Position numbers and translations under genes: made by a program
Shown here: in pieces, positions 45,699 to 55,144 of the stretch
Position numbering within the stretch: position 1 is the stretch's first letter
Layout of the letters: each line of letters starts with the position of its first letter
From: Aculops lycopersici
Taxonomy: Eukaryota > Arthropoda > Arachnida > Trombidiformes > Eriophyidae
Assembly (NCBI GenBank): GCA_015350385.1
Contig: WNKI01000001.1
Coordinates: 11,485,338 to 11,549,337, forward strand
Length of the DNA stretch: 64,000 nucleotides
Reading direction: 5' to 3'
Notes under the pieces: model-generated
The model's database searches: none
Told to the model about the DNA's origin: nothing
Seen by the model: the letters and a program-made list of their open reading frames with translations, nothing else

Positions 45699-46174
45699 TT
45701 CATCATTACAATCACACCTTCAACATCCAAACCCAAATCAATTGGTCTGAAAGATTGAATCGATTATTATTTCTCATCAAGACTAACATGGCAATTTTGT
45801 TCATGCAAGCAATAGGATTTTATCAGATTCTTTGACAATAATCTAATGTAAACTTTGTTATATTTGTACTAAAAATAGATACAAATTAAGCAGCCAAGGC
45901 TAACATCTGAGATGTCAGAGCCAAATCAACGCTCAAAAATTGTTACTATTAAACTAAAGACCATCAAATCAAGTGGTTATTTTAATCCCAAATGTATCTC
46001 AACCATATAAAAGTCTTCGTGGACCTAGAGGTATGATATAATGAAAGCTTCGAGAGGCAATACTGCTAAAAGTTTCGAGAATACATAAGCAAACCATGTA
46101 TAAGAAGATTAATGGGGAGATATACGTAAGCTTATGGTTAGCCTCATCAATATCAAGCTTCATAGCATTTACAT
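45699..46174. other. Shared 3' region of GPT and the orphan gene
   Basis: AT-rich convergent 3' UTRs. No exact AATAAA or TTTATT is obvious, and no gene is seen. Confidence 0.45.
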
Positions 46175-47182
46175 TTAATTCATATTATCCTTCTTCGATT
46201 GCTTTGCCTTGTGAAAAGCAGCCTTGGTCACCCTCTTAACCAAAGCGTTAATATCCCTTCTGTTAAGCATATCACAAATACGGATGCGAATCCATCCAGT
46301 TAGGAATCCAAATAGTTCGTCGCCCTCCTTGGCTTGGTATCGGTCATTCTTATCTAGCAAAGTCTCGCAGTAGGGGGCCGGAATGTAGACCCTCGGACCG
46401 AGTTGCTCCATGTAGTTTTGGCATGGGATGGCAATGTATTTAACCAACATCTCTCTGACCTTATCCTCTCTCATCAATGGCGTATGGCTGGCCAATCCAT
46501 AATCATGTGGTTGTAGGAGGTCAGCATCGGGGTCGTCCTTTGCAAGCTCCTCCAAAACCTCGAGAGTGGCAACACCGTCCTGATTGTGGTGAACGTGGCG
46601 GATGTCGCGTAACACATTGATTATGTCAATGTCAGCCTTGAACCACTTCTTGAAATCGAAGATCCAGAACTTGTAATTGTTGAGCTTGTAGTTTTTGATG
46701 ATTCCATCGGTAAACAATTCAACATTATGGAGGACGTTCTTGTCAATTGTAGCGTAGATTTCATTGAACAAAGTTGGATAAACATCGTGACAATCGGTGG
46801 CGTGATCATAAGCGTACTTGTGGATCAATTTGTCAACGTGACGCAACTTTCCAATCTTGCTCCTTGACCTGTGTGTCCTACCATTGGTGGCACGGTCATT
46901 CATGTAGATGATACGGAAACGATCCCATGAGCATTTGTTGTTTGAATCAACAGGTGCAACCAAGGCGGTGAATTGTCTTAATGCAGGCAGGAAACACTTG
47001 TTCAAGATGGAAGGTTTCGCCTCCTCCTCTTGCAAGCGTTGAACGGCCATCTTCATGGAGTCCTCTGGGTAGGCGGCCTTGCCTCCCTCAACCTCTTTAA
47101 CCAAGAAATCGTCGATACGACGATAGACACGACTGAAGTATGGACCGCAAATGAGCTCGTCAATGGGGTTTGGAGGCACCAA
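46175..47182 (-). CDS. Protein of unknown family, start uncertain
   Basis: About 335 residues that I do not recognise. It is rich in charged and aromatic residues (YKLNNYKFWIFDFKKWFKADID, quoted only in part elsewhere), with no signal peptide, membrane segment or known catalytic motif, and a basic Lys-rich end. It is likely intracellular. The frame has no ATG at its upstream edge: it opens after an in-frame stop near 47207, and a possible acceptor (cgcaag) lies at 47200. So either a short 5' exon lies upstream or translation begins at the ATG at 47056, giving about 293 residues. The length, even composition and lack of repeats argue that it is real. Confidence 0.72.
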   Translation of the reverse strand: MVPPNPIDELICGPYFSRVYRRIDDFLVKEVEGGKAAYPEDSMKMAVQRLQEEEAKPSILNKCFLPALRQFTALVAPVDSNNKCSWDRFRIIYMNDRATNGRTHRSRSKIGKLRHVDKLIHKYAYDHATDCHDVYPTLFNEIYATIDKNVLHNVELFTDGIIKNYKLNNYKFWIFDFKKWFKADIDIINVLRDIRHVHHNQDGVATLEVLEELAKDDPDADLLQPHDYGLASHTPLMREDKVREMLVKYIAIPCQNYMEQLGPRVYIPAPYCETLLDKNDRYQAKEGDELFGFLTGWIRIRICDMLNRRDINALVKRVTKAAFHKAKQSKKDNMN

Positions 47183-47209
47183 TTTTTGGGTAAAGTTGTC
47201 TTGCGATTA

Positions 47210-48610
47210 ATGATTTGGTAAGGATGGTGCCTCCAGGTCGATTTCGGTTGAGATTATGAAATACTTTGGCTGGGTAGTATTAAGCATGTTATCGGAATCA
47301 TGCCCTCATAGGTGACTATAGAAATGTGCCTACGATGGATATTCATATGAAACAAGTGAGTTAACTTGAGATGTGGCCAGCCTTTCTGAGAAATTACATC
47401 GCGCTAGTTCAACTGAACCAAGTGCGTTAGCTTCTAGTAAGATCTGCCACGGGCAAAGTTGGCCTCTAATACCATGCAACCATCATCACAATGCCTCCAC
47501 TTGTCGGCTACCGGTTCACCTTTTCCCTAACCTATTCTCCTCTTGCAACTTGATCATGAGGACATTGCAATGGCAAATAAGAATTTCAGCCAGTTTGCTG
47601 AAAAGGAGGCTCGACCAGTTCAGCAGATGTTAATAAGAAGGTCATCTATTTCATTTACACCCATATGATGAACCTCTATCAAGCTGAAATGAAAAGGACC
47701 ATCGGGGCCGCCATGCTTCTGACATCAGTTACCCTGCTCGTGATGTGATCAAGCTCTACGTTCCTGAAGATCGACCTTTTGAATTACATCCAAAAGCGAT
47801 GGCATTTCACCGTCACTCGATTCGATTGTCAGTCATTATCCAGGGGATTTGCGGAGATTGATTTCTCGACTTTAATAAAGTTTCTGGATGCCAATAAATT
47901 TCATGAGACCAACCGAATAAAGCACTTCAGTGAGCTTTCGCTTCGCGCTACTCCCGCCAAAAGTTATCCTTAAATTGGAGAAAACCTGAAATTCAAGAAT
48001 CTGCAAGGATTATGTCAGCACGAGATAAATTTCATACTATCAGCAAATGACTGATCTCTCATGCATGCAACAGGTGTTGCATTTGAGGGTTAAAAGTATC
48101 AAGCCCGCTTCTAAAATTTGTATGCAATATGAAGTTGTCACCAAGTGTTACCGACAAAGGGTGCCGAATGATTAAGATCATGAAACCTTAACCAGTAATT
48201 TCAGACCCCATAGACTGAGTGCAAGATCCCCTCCTTGTAGCGTCGGGATTTAGACGTGAATGCTCTCTACTCCATAGATATCATCTAGGTCCCTCAACTT
48301 CTAACCACGGTTTAGAAATCTTGACAAGATTCATTGAATAAAGTTGAAAGAATCATTTGTTTGATGCTTTTCATGGCCCGTTGGCTGTATTTTTATTTTG
48401 TCTGAGTAACGACATCTTGTATCAAGTTGATATGATCAAATATATTATCACTTAATACCTGTCGAATGCATGCATAAAATTCGAGCATGTCATGATCACA
48501 ATTGTCAATTAGGGTCTTCCATAGCGCCAATCACCTCAAATTAAAAGCTTTGAATGTAAAAAAAGTTTTCGAGATTACCAAAACGAACATCATCGTTTCC
48601 GTAGGCTCCT
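47210..48610. other. Intergenic region between the orphan gene and importin alpha
   Basis: Expected to hold the orphan's 5' end and the importin 3' UTR (possible minus-strand AATAAA at 48392-48397). Only short open frames are present. Confidence 0.45.
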
Positions 48611-50110
48611 CTAATCGTCCGTCGGATTGAAGTATGTCTCAATAATATTTAAAGCGAGATTGTAGATATCAGTGCTTTCGTGTTGTTGGAGTGCTTCCAG
48701 ATTGTCAAGACCCTCGCAGGCTTCAATATCTACGAGAATTTCCGGATATTCTTCATGGCATGCGTTGATTATTTGGGAAATCGACTCGAGCGAATTACGA
48801 ACCATATCGTTATCAGATAATTTTAGGATACCACACAATGGACGAATGATACCGAGTCTATATAAGTATCGCAAATGATCCCTAGTTCCGCCTAGACACA
48901 GATTGTAAATTATCCAAAGAGCCTCTTTTTGTTGCGGAGAGTCGCCCTTGTCAAGGTATTCTAATATCAAGGGAATGATTTGATTGTCGATCACAGCTTG
49001 GACTTGACTTTCTGAGCCGGCTGTGATGTTAGAAATAAACCAGAGAGCTTCCTTTACAACACGATAGTTGTTTTCCTGGAGCAAGTGTTTCAGGTGCGGC
49101 AAGGCCCCGGCATCAATAATGGCCTGAGTTTGCTCCTCGCTACCCGTGACAATGGACCCTAGGGCCCGAATGGCTGCGGTCTGAATCTTGATCTCTGGAT
49201 TAGTCAATAAAGGTGTCATTAGACTTACTAGGCCCGAATCGATAACAAGCTGAGAATAGGCTGGTCCAAGTTCGGTAATGTATGAGATAGCCCAAGTGGT
49301 ATCGATTAGAATGGCAAGATCTGTGGATTGAATCAAGTATTTGAGTGCAGGCAATAATTGTGAGATGACATCAAGGCTTGTTGGTGGATCCTTATTTCTA
49401 CACAAGTTCACTAGAACCCACGTTTCGTTCCTAAGAAAGCCGATGTCGATGTCTGGGCGGATGAGCGCCAATAGGGCTGGAACAAATCCATGATCAATTA
49501 CCAAGTCACGAAATGAGGCTCCGTCACCGATAATGTTGCCAAGAGCCCATACCGCCTGTTCGCAGACTTTCATGTCGCTTGATCGGAGGAGATTCACCAA
49601 TTTTGGTACAGCTCCATGATCCACCACAACCTTAGTCTGCTCCGAGGTACCACTACAAATGTTTGTCAAAATCCATGCTACTTCAAACTGAATCATAGTG
49701 TCATCGGATCGGTCTAACAGCTGAACGAAGCGAGGCATTAGTCCAGCCTGGATAACTTCATCAAATGGTGGCTGGGGTTCTTTAGATAATATTTTACGTG
49801 TCTTGCGGGCAACTTCGATAAGCAACTTCGGATCCTCGTCCTGCATAAGACCTTCGATCATCTCACTAGTAATTGTAAATTGGCCATTCTCTGAGGTGTC
49901 GGCTAGATTTTCATTTGTTTCATCATCACTATCATCATCCTCATTAATGCTTGAGCTTAGTGGTGCTACAATAGTCCTCCTTTTACTAAGGATATCATCT
50001 CGTTTTTGTTTCCTTAGTTGCACGCTATCCTGCTCTCTCCGACGCCTAAGCTCTTTGGTGCCTAAACCGGTGTTCTTGTAGCGAGCTTGATGCTCGGATA
50101 AACTATCCAT
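48611..50110 (-). CDS. KPNA: Importin subunit alpha, divergent KPNA3/4-like
   Basis: Adaptor that binds nuclear localisation signals and importin beta. The start is the ATG at 50110 (MDSLSEHQ), giving 499 residues. The importin-beta-binding domain is at about 5-45 (ELRRRREQDSVQLRKQKRDD). About ten ARM repeats follow. Several keep the NLS-binding W..N pairs: EQAVWALGNIIGDG, NETWVLVNLCRNKDPP, DTTWAISYIT, KEALWFISNITAG. Motifs such as CRNKDPP and the closing HESTDIYNLALNIIE.YF are those of the alpha-3/4 group. It is a little short at the C-terminus and looks more divergent than usual alpha-3, which suggests a lineage-specific copy (inference). Single exon. Confidence 0.93.
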   Translation of the reverse strand: MDSLSEHQARYKNTGLGTKELRRRREQDSVQLRKQKRDDILSKRRTIVAPLSSSINEDDDSDDETNENLADTSENGQFTITSEMIEGLMQDEDPKLLIEVARKTRKILSKEPQPPFDEVIQAGLMPRFVQLLDRSDDTMIQFEVAWILTNICSGTSEQTKVVVDHGAVPKLVNLLRSSDMKVCEQAVWALGNIIGDGASFRDLVIDHGFVPALLALIRPDIDIGFLRNETWVLVNLCRNKDPPTSLDVISQLLPALKYLIQSTDLAILIDTTWAISYITELGPAYSQLVIDSGLVSLMTPLLTNPEIKIQTAAIRALGSIVTGSEEQTQAIIDAGALPHLKHLLQENNYRVVKEALWFISNITAGSESQVQAVIDNQIIPLILEYLDKGDSPQQKEALWIIYNLCLGGTRDHLRYLYRLGIIRPLCGILKLSDNDMVRNSLESISQIINACHEEYPEILVDIEACEGLDNLEALQQHESTDIYNLALNIIETYFNPTDD

Positions 50111-51295
50111 GATGTAAAATCGAGGATGAGGAGGTGTCAATGCTTTTTGAACTCAATATCAATCTGAAATATCTAATTTGGATTCGTGAAATGGATGTTG
50201 TCAGATGAGACAAATGTTAACAGTCGAGATGGAATAAAAGTCCGTTGAAGTTTCGAAAGAAACGACGACGTGCTTGTCGCGGTGCGCTGCCACTGGCCAC
50301 GGCGTCGTCGCCCTCGGTTCTCTGCAGGAAGAGTGGCTCAGCGTCGAACATGCCGACATGTGCTTATGTCCTGCAGTTTGGACTCGAGTCTTGTGGTCGA
50401 AATGTATTCAAATTGATAGTAAGCTTTACTAATAAGGCAACCTACCTGAACTATCGTCGATCAGGGGGGCGGCTGTCACATCGCTAAAAATCAATTCGGA
50501 TGCATGTGAGTCCATTCCAAAGTAGGAAATTCGCCACAATTGCCTAACTGAATTTTGAAAATACTACAGGTCCAATTCACCGGAAGTATTCAAAAAGTTG
50601 AGGTAGGGAACAAGAGTTGTTGTGAAGAAGTCTGGAGATATTCCACACCCAATCTCTGATCAAGTCAATCAGTGGTTTGAAAGATCCTCATGACAATAGC
50701 CATGAGTTTAATAGAAACGCGGTTGAGTCAAGCGGAAGTCGAGATTGATGATGAAGGACCTTTGCGTGACCTTTCTTGATTCAAGTGTAAGGAGCATTCA
50801 CTTTTGAAAGCTTTGAAGATCTAGGAATTAATTTCGTTTCTTCATTTAGATACATAATTGGCATGAAACCTCATGAGGCCTGCCAGTCAAAAGACCTACA
50901 ATTCGAACAAATGACGGGTTTGCAAACAACCATACGACTTACCGTGTGTTTTTTAGCGAGAAATCGTTATGTAGGCATGAGAGGTCGACTGTGAAGTTGA
51001 TAGGGAATTCAATCAAAAATCACCCACGTGAATAAGGTAAAGCTCGGAGTAGAAATACAAAGCTTGACATTTGATTGAGATTTGCGACCTCTGCAACTTG
51101 CCGTGGGTACAAGTTCCGCGTCATGCAGTCACAACCGAACACTCTTGCAGCGGCCTGTAGGCAGTGTTTACAATGGAGAATTTACCAAAGGCCATGTGAA
51201 GTATCGGTTACATCTCATCAGGCACAAGCAATCATATCATTTAGAAAGAAATATAATTATATTAGATTATTTTATGGGCCACTTGATAATATAAG
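50111..51295. other. Head-to-head promoter region of importin alpha and TTC7
   Basis: About 1.2 kb. I searched it for the missing N-terminal half of TTC7 and saw no frame resembling it. Confidence 0.5.
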
Positions 51296-52693
51296 ATGGA
51301 GGAACAAACCATTAAGGCGCTTCTAGCTTACTCATCGACCGAGCGAATGGCCCAAATTCAAGAAACAATACCAAAATTTGTTGACCCCCTGAAGACTAAT
51401 TTTGAAAACAAAAGTTTATGGATTCGTTTCGGTCTGACCTTATCATTATCTCAAGAATCTCCACGCAGTGCCATACAAGCATTCCATGAATGCCTCCGTA
51501 TAGATCAAGATGATCCTCTACCAGCAATGTTGGCGGCCAAATTGATGTTGGAGCAACTAGATGATCCCCAGGATGCGTTGCAACTATCGAATGAAGCCGT
51601 TGAACGGTGCCAAAGGTTGTCGGATATTGCCAGAATAGGTGAAAATAATGTTTCCCAGCTGACAGCTAGAAGTTATCTATTAGTTAGTATTGTTAATGCC
51701 TACCTCTATGAGCGCGAGGTACAATCTATCAGGCAGAAGAAGAGCTCAAATTTAGAATCTAGTTTGCATTATCTCGATTTAGCTATCAAAACAAACCGAG
51801 ACGATTATCTAGTCCACTTTCACAAAGCACTGCACGAAGCAAGACAAAAGTCATACTCTCTTGCCATAAATAGTATTCGCCAGGCAATCAAGTTAAACCC
51901 AAATCATGTTCCTTCCATTCAGTTGTTGATATTGTCGCTTTCGGGTTTAAAATTACATGATGATGCGTTGAATTTATGTGAATCAGCCTTGTTAGAGTTC
52001 CCCGATAATCTTATGATTTTATACTTGAAATCAAACTTGGAGCAAGTGGGATCAAGAGGTTACAAGAAGGCGCTTGCAACGGCTCAGCACATGTTAAAAT
52101 GCATCAGGAAGTCATCAAATCAGATTGGCCAAACAGCAGCCGACCAAGTAGCTAAGAGTCCCGCCGCCGCTAGCCACGAGAAACATGTCAATTTATTTGC
52201 TGAGGACATTCCAGATACAGGCTATGAGAAGGAGTTTTCTGTTTGGCTCCTCGTAGCGGAGATATTTGTCAAAATTGGTTCATTAAGTGATGCTGAACTT
52301 TGCGTCGATGAGGCCTCATTCCATGTCAAAGGTGCATTATCGCATCAGATTATGTATATAAGAGGATTGATTGCGAAGGCAAGAAATAATTTCATTGAAT
52401 CAAAGAGCTTTCTTCAATCCTGTTTAGCTTTACAACCAAGATACGGTAAGGCGTTGCAACAGATAGGCCATATTCACCATCTGCTAGGCAACCACGTGAC
52501 GGCAGAAAAGTTTCTCAAGGATGCTCTAGAGATTGATTATGATGAATTTAAAACATGGCACTATTTAAGTTTGGTCTATATTGAAACGAATCAACATACA
52601 AATGCAAGTGGGTGTGCTAAGAAGGCTACATTATTAGAGGATTCGTCCCCTGTAGTTCCAATATCAATAATATCGCGCATAACCCTCGAGTAA
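51296..52693 (+). CDS. TTC7: TTC7-like protein, C-terminal half only
   Basis: TTC7 holds PI4KIIIalpha at the plasma membrane together with EFR3 and FAM126. This 465-residue single-exon frame aligns by eye to the C-terminal half of animal TTC7. It has SLWIRFGLTLSLSQESPRSAI near residue 40, repeated TPR helices and ALNLCESALLEFPDNLMILYLKSNLE. The end has VWLLVAEIFVKIGSLSDAE, IMYIRGLIAKARN and the terminal SSPVVPISIISRI. Animal TTC7 is about 800-860 residues, so about 380 N-terminal residues are missing. The ATG at 51296 is the first in frame. It lies 171 bases upstream of CCDC93 on the same strand. Confidence 0.88.
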   Translation: MEEQTIKALLAYSSTERMAQIQETIPKFVDPLKTNFENKSLWIRFGLTLSLSQESPRSAIQAFHECLRIDQDDPLPAMLAAKLMLEQLDDPQDALQLSNEAVERCQRLSDIARIGENNVSQLTARSYLLVSIVNAYLYEREVQSIRQKKSSNLESSLHYLDLAIKTNRDDYLVHFHKALHEARQKSYSLAINSIRQAIKLNPNHVPSIQLLILSLSGLKLHDDALNLCESALLEFPDNLMILYLKSNLEQVGSRGYKKALATAQHMLKCIRKSSNQIGQTAADQVAKSPAAASHEKHVNLFAEDIPDTGYEKEFSVWLLVAEIFVKIGSLSDAELCVDEASFHVKGALSHQIMYIRGLIAKARNNFIESKSFLQSCLALQPRYGKALQQIGHIHHLLGNHVTAEKFLKDALEIDYDEFKTWHYLSLVYIETNQHTNASGCAKKATLLEDSSPVVPISIISRITLE

Positions 52694-52864
52694 ACACAAA
52701 GATCTGATCCGATAAATGTAACGTCGTGCTCCCTGTGAGAGATGGTGAGATCTTTTCATCACAAAACATGATTTGAAAATAGCATATATTTTACAAATAG
52801 ATTTATTCTTTTCATTGATCATCACAAACAAACAAAAAAGTTCATTGCACAACTAACACTAAGG

Positions 52865-54028
52865 ATGGACACTATTATTGATACTCTCATTGAGGCCGGT
52901 TATTTCCGTGCTCAAATCAGTAGTTTGTCAGATTTTGACAAGATCATCGGTGGAATCGCTTGGGCAATGCAAGTATTCAGCTATGATCTCAACATCGACA
53001 TCTTCTACACGGACACCCTGGATTTAGGCCAGAAGATAGCGCTAACTGAGCGCTTAGTTATGGTTCTGAGAGTTATGAACTGTCCTCATCAAATCGAGCC
53101 TCATCAAATCGTTGGTCTAGACTATGCGAATTTGTTACCTCTCATCAAGTGGCTTGTAAAACGATCAGCTGAAGCTCGTGAGGAACATGAAGCCTTTAAT
53201 CGACTGTTGGCTTTGCGGCATTTCAACCGGGTTACAGGATGTTTTCCAAATCGATCCTCTTGGTGTCATGTGGTTCCAGTGAACCAACTGAACAGACTCA
53301 GAAGCACAACGGTGGATAAGAAACAATCTCAACCCATAGAAATGAACGATGCTACCAAGGAACTTGCAAGAAAGATTCGCGAAGACTTTAAAGACAACAA
53401 ACACGTCTCATTCTTGAGACTTCCATCCCTTTTTGTCGAAACCACGGAGCTATTAGGACGAAGGGATGCCACAAAACAGGATTATACTGATCACCAAGAT
53501 AGTGTCGAGTCCAGTGATGATGAGACCGAGGGTAAAGAGACCACAAGCCAAGTCATGGTCGAAGACATGCTACCATCATCAAGCCAACGAACAAACACTG
53601 GAGACATTAATCTTAGCAAAGAACTTGACACTGAAATTTTGGCGACCAACCAAAAGATATTAAATCTATTGAAGAAACTGGATTCTATGCCAAGTGAGAC
53701 TGAGATTGCACAATACCAGAATAGATATATCGAGCTACACCAGCAATTGATAAGCAAAAACAAGGATGTCAAGAAGGTTTACGCTTTATTTAATAGTCTA
53801 GAGAGTACAAAACATTACCTGTCTAAAGAGATCAATTTACTAGAATCAATAGCAACTAATTTAGATTTAACTGAGAACTCAACCACAAATCGGGATCAAT
53901 TTTTACAACAATTCCAGGAGATAATAGTGAAAATAAAACTAGTCAAAGAGGAGGTTTTATCTCGATTGGAGATAGTAAAGAGGAAGTGTGACTTATTGAA
54001 TGTTGAATACGCTCAGCTAATGGATTAA
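52865..54028 (+). CDS. CCDC93: CCDC93, CCC/Commander complex subunit (short form)
   Basis: Works with CCDC22 and the COMMD proteins in endosomal recycling. The 387-residue protein opens with the CCDC93 head: LIEAGYFRAQISSLSDFDKIIGGIAWAM, LGQKIALTERLV and CPHQIEPHQIVGLDYANLLPLIKWLVKR, a calponin-homology-like fold. A variable acidic segment (about 205-245) follows, then coiled coils with QYQNRYIELHQQL and RDQFLQQFQEIIVKI. Human CCDC93 is 631 residues. The shortening affects the middle and the last part of the coiled coil. Poly(A) signal at 54049-54054. Confidence 0.94.
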   Translation: MDTIIDTLIEAGYFRAQISSLSDFDKIIGGIAWAMQVFSYDLNIDIFYTDTLDLGQKIALTERLVMVLRVMNCPHQIEPHQIVGLDYANLLPLIKWLVKRSAEAREEHEAFNRLLALRHFNRVTGCFPNRSSWCHVVPVNQLNRLRSTTVDKKQSQPIEMNDATKELARKIREDFKDNKHVSFLRLPSLFVETTELLGRRDATKQDYTDHQDSVESSDDETEGKETTSQVMVEDMLPSSSQRTNTGDINLSKELDTEILATNQKILNLLKKLDSMPSETEIAQYQNRYIELHQQLISKNKDVKKVYALFNSLESTKHYLSKEINLLESIATNLDLTENSTTNRDQFLQQFQEIIVKIKLVKEEVLSRLEIVKRKCDLLNVEYAQLMD

Positions 54029-54048
54029 ATTACTAAATACACACACTC

Positions 54049-54054
54049 AATAAA
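54049..54054 (+). terminator. Poly(A) signal AATAAA for CCDC93
   Basis: AATAAATAAA begins 21 bases after the CCDC93 stop codon. Confidence 0.6.
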
Positions 54055-54238
54055 TAAATTATATGATTTAATTTTGAAAAACTTTTTCGTCAAATCTACA
54101 TAAAAGCGACATGATTTAAATATTGGATTATTTACACTTGATTGATTTGCTGGGCCAGTTTTGATTGAAGTCTGGTTGATTATGTATGAATGTGTATAGC
54201 TATAACTATAAATATAAATATATATATCTTTATAAATA

Positions 54239-55144
54239 TCAACAGCTCGCAGCAACAACCTGGCGCCTATGGACCTGTTGTTGGCTAACAACCTTGGCTC
54301 TCGTTTGCATTTGAGTGCTGGCAACAACTTGATTATCATTCTTCTTTGTGGAGTTGCTAATTGGTTGATCGCGTTTCTTGATGTAACTATGGTAATAGAA
54401 GTCGATGAAGAGGACGAAGAAGACAAAGTTAAAGAAGAATCCAATGACAGCTAGAGCTGGTGGGTATTGGCAACTTGATAGTCCTTGGAAGGAGAAATGG
54501 ATCATTGAGAGGACAAATTGAACTATTTGCGATTCTGTCAAGTGTCTCTTCCACCAAAGCAAACTTTGCATTCCCTTAAAGGTGGCCAAAAAGTAGTAGC
54601 CATACATAATTGTGTGCACTCCCGTGTTTAAATATGGAAACAAGACCGAGCTTCCGCCTGGCGCCACCTTGAAGTAGACCCAAACGCAAACGGCGATAAA
54701 ACTATGATGAAATACGTGCAAATTTGAGGCTTGATTATACTTTTTACGAAGAACAAAGAACACTGTGTCCAGGAGTTCAACTAACTTGGTGGCAAAGTAT
54801 AAGAATGCCAAGTAGACTAGCTCATTGTCTTCGGCCGTTTGGTAGCCCACCTGTTTGCAACCAAAATAGTTTAACCCATAGCGAGTGACCACAGAGACAC
54901 GATAAAAGGCATACAAGTTGACAAGACTCATTGCAATGTTGTAGATTCTAATTGTCCATTTCAAATCATATGGTTCGCGTGTTTTCATATACTTGGGACC
55001 CAAAACGCGAACAAAGTACAAGTAGGCGCTCACTATCAATAGAATAGGAATGGGGCCACCTGACATTAGCGGGTAATTTGAATGCACCCGCTGATCGCCA
55101 ATCTCGCGCCAAAATCCATCGGCAATGTAGATTATTTGGTCCAT
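54239..55144 (-). CDS. ELOVL: Very long chain fatty acid elongase (ELOVL)
   Basis: 3-ketoacyl-CoA synthase of the ER fatty acid elongation cycle. The first ATG is 55144 (MDQIIYIADGF), giving 301 residues. The KLVELLDTVFFVLRKK block and the histidine box HVFHH (143-147) are intact. NTGVHTIMYGYYF and a string of hydrophobic helices follow, consistent with seven membrane spans. The last 40 residues are hydrophilic and end without a KKxx-type ER signal. HVFHH with upstream FFVLRKK suggests the ELOVL4/7-like side of the family, but chain-length preference cannot be read from this. Convergent with CCDC93. Confidence 0.94.
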   Translation of the reverse strand: MDQIIYIADGFWREIGDQRVHSNYPLMSGGPIPILLIVSAYLYFVRVLGPKYMKTREPYDLKWTIRIYNIAMSLVNLYAFYRVSVVTRYGLNYFGCKQVGYQTAEDNELVYLAFLYFATKLVELLDTVFFVLRKKYNQASNLHVFHHSFIAVCVWVYFKVAPGGSSVLFPYLNTGVHTIMYGYYFLATFKGMQSLLWWKRHLTESQIVQFVLSMIHFSFQGLSSCQYPPALAVIGFFFNFVFFVLFIDFYYHSYIKKRDQPISNSTKKNDNQVVASTQMQTRAKVVSQQQVHRRQVVAASC

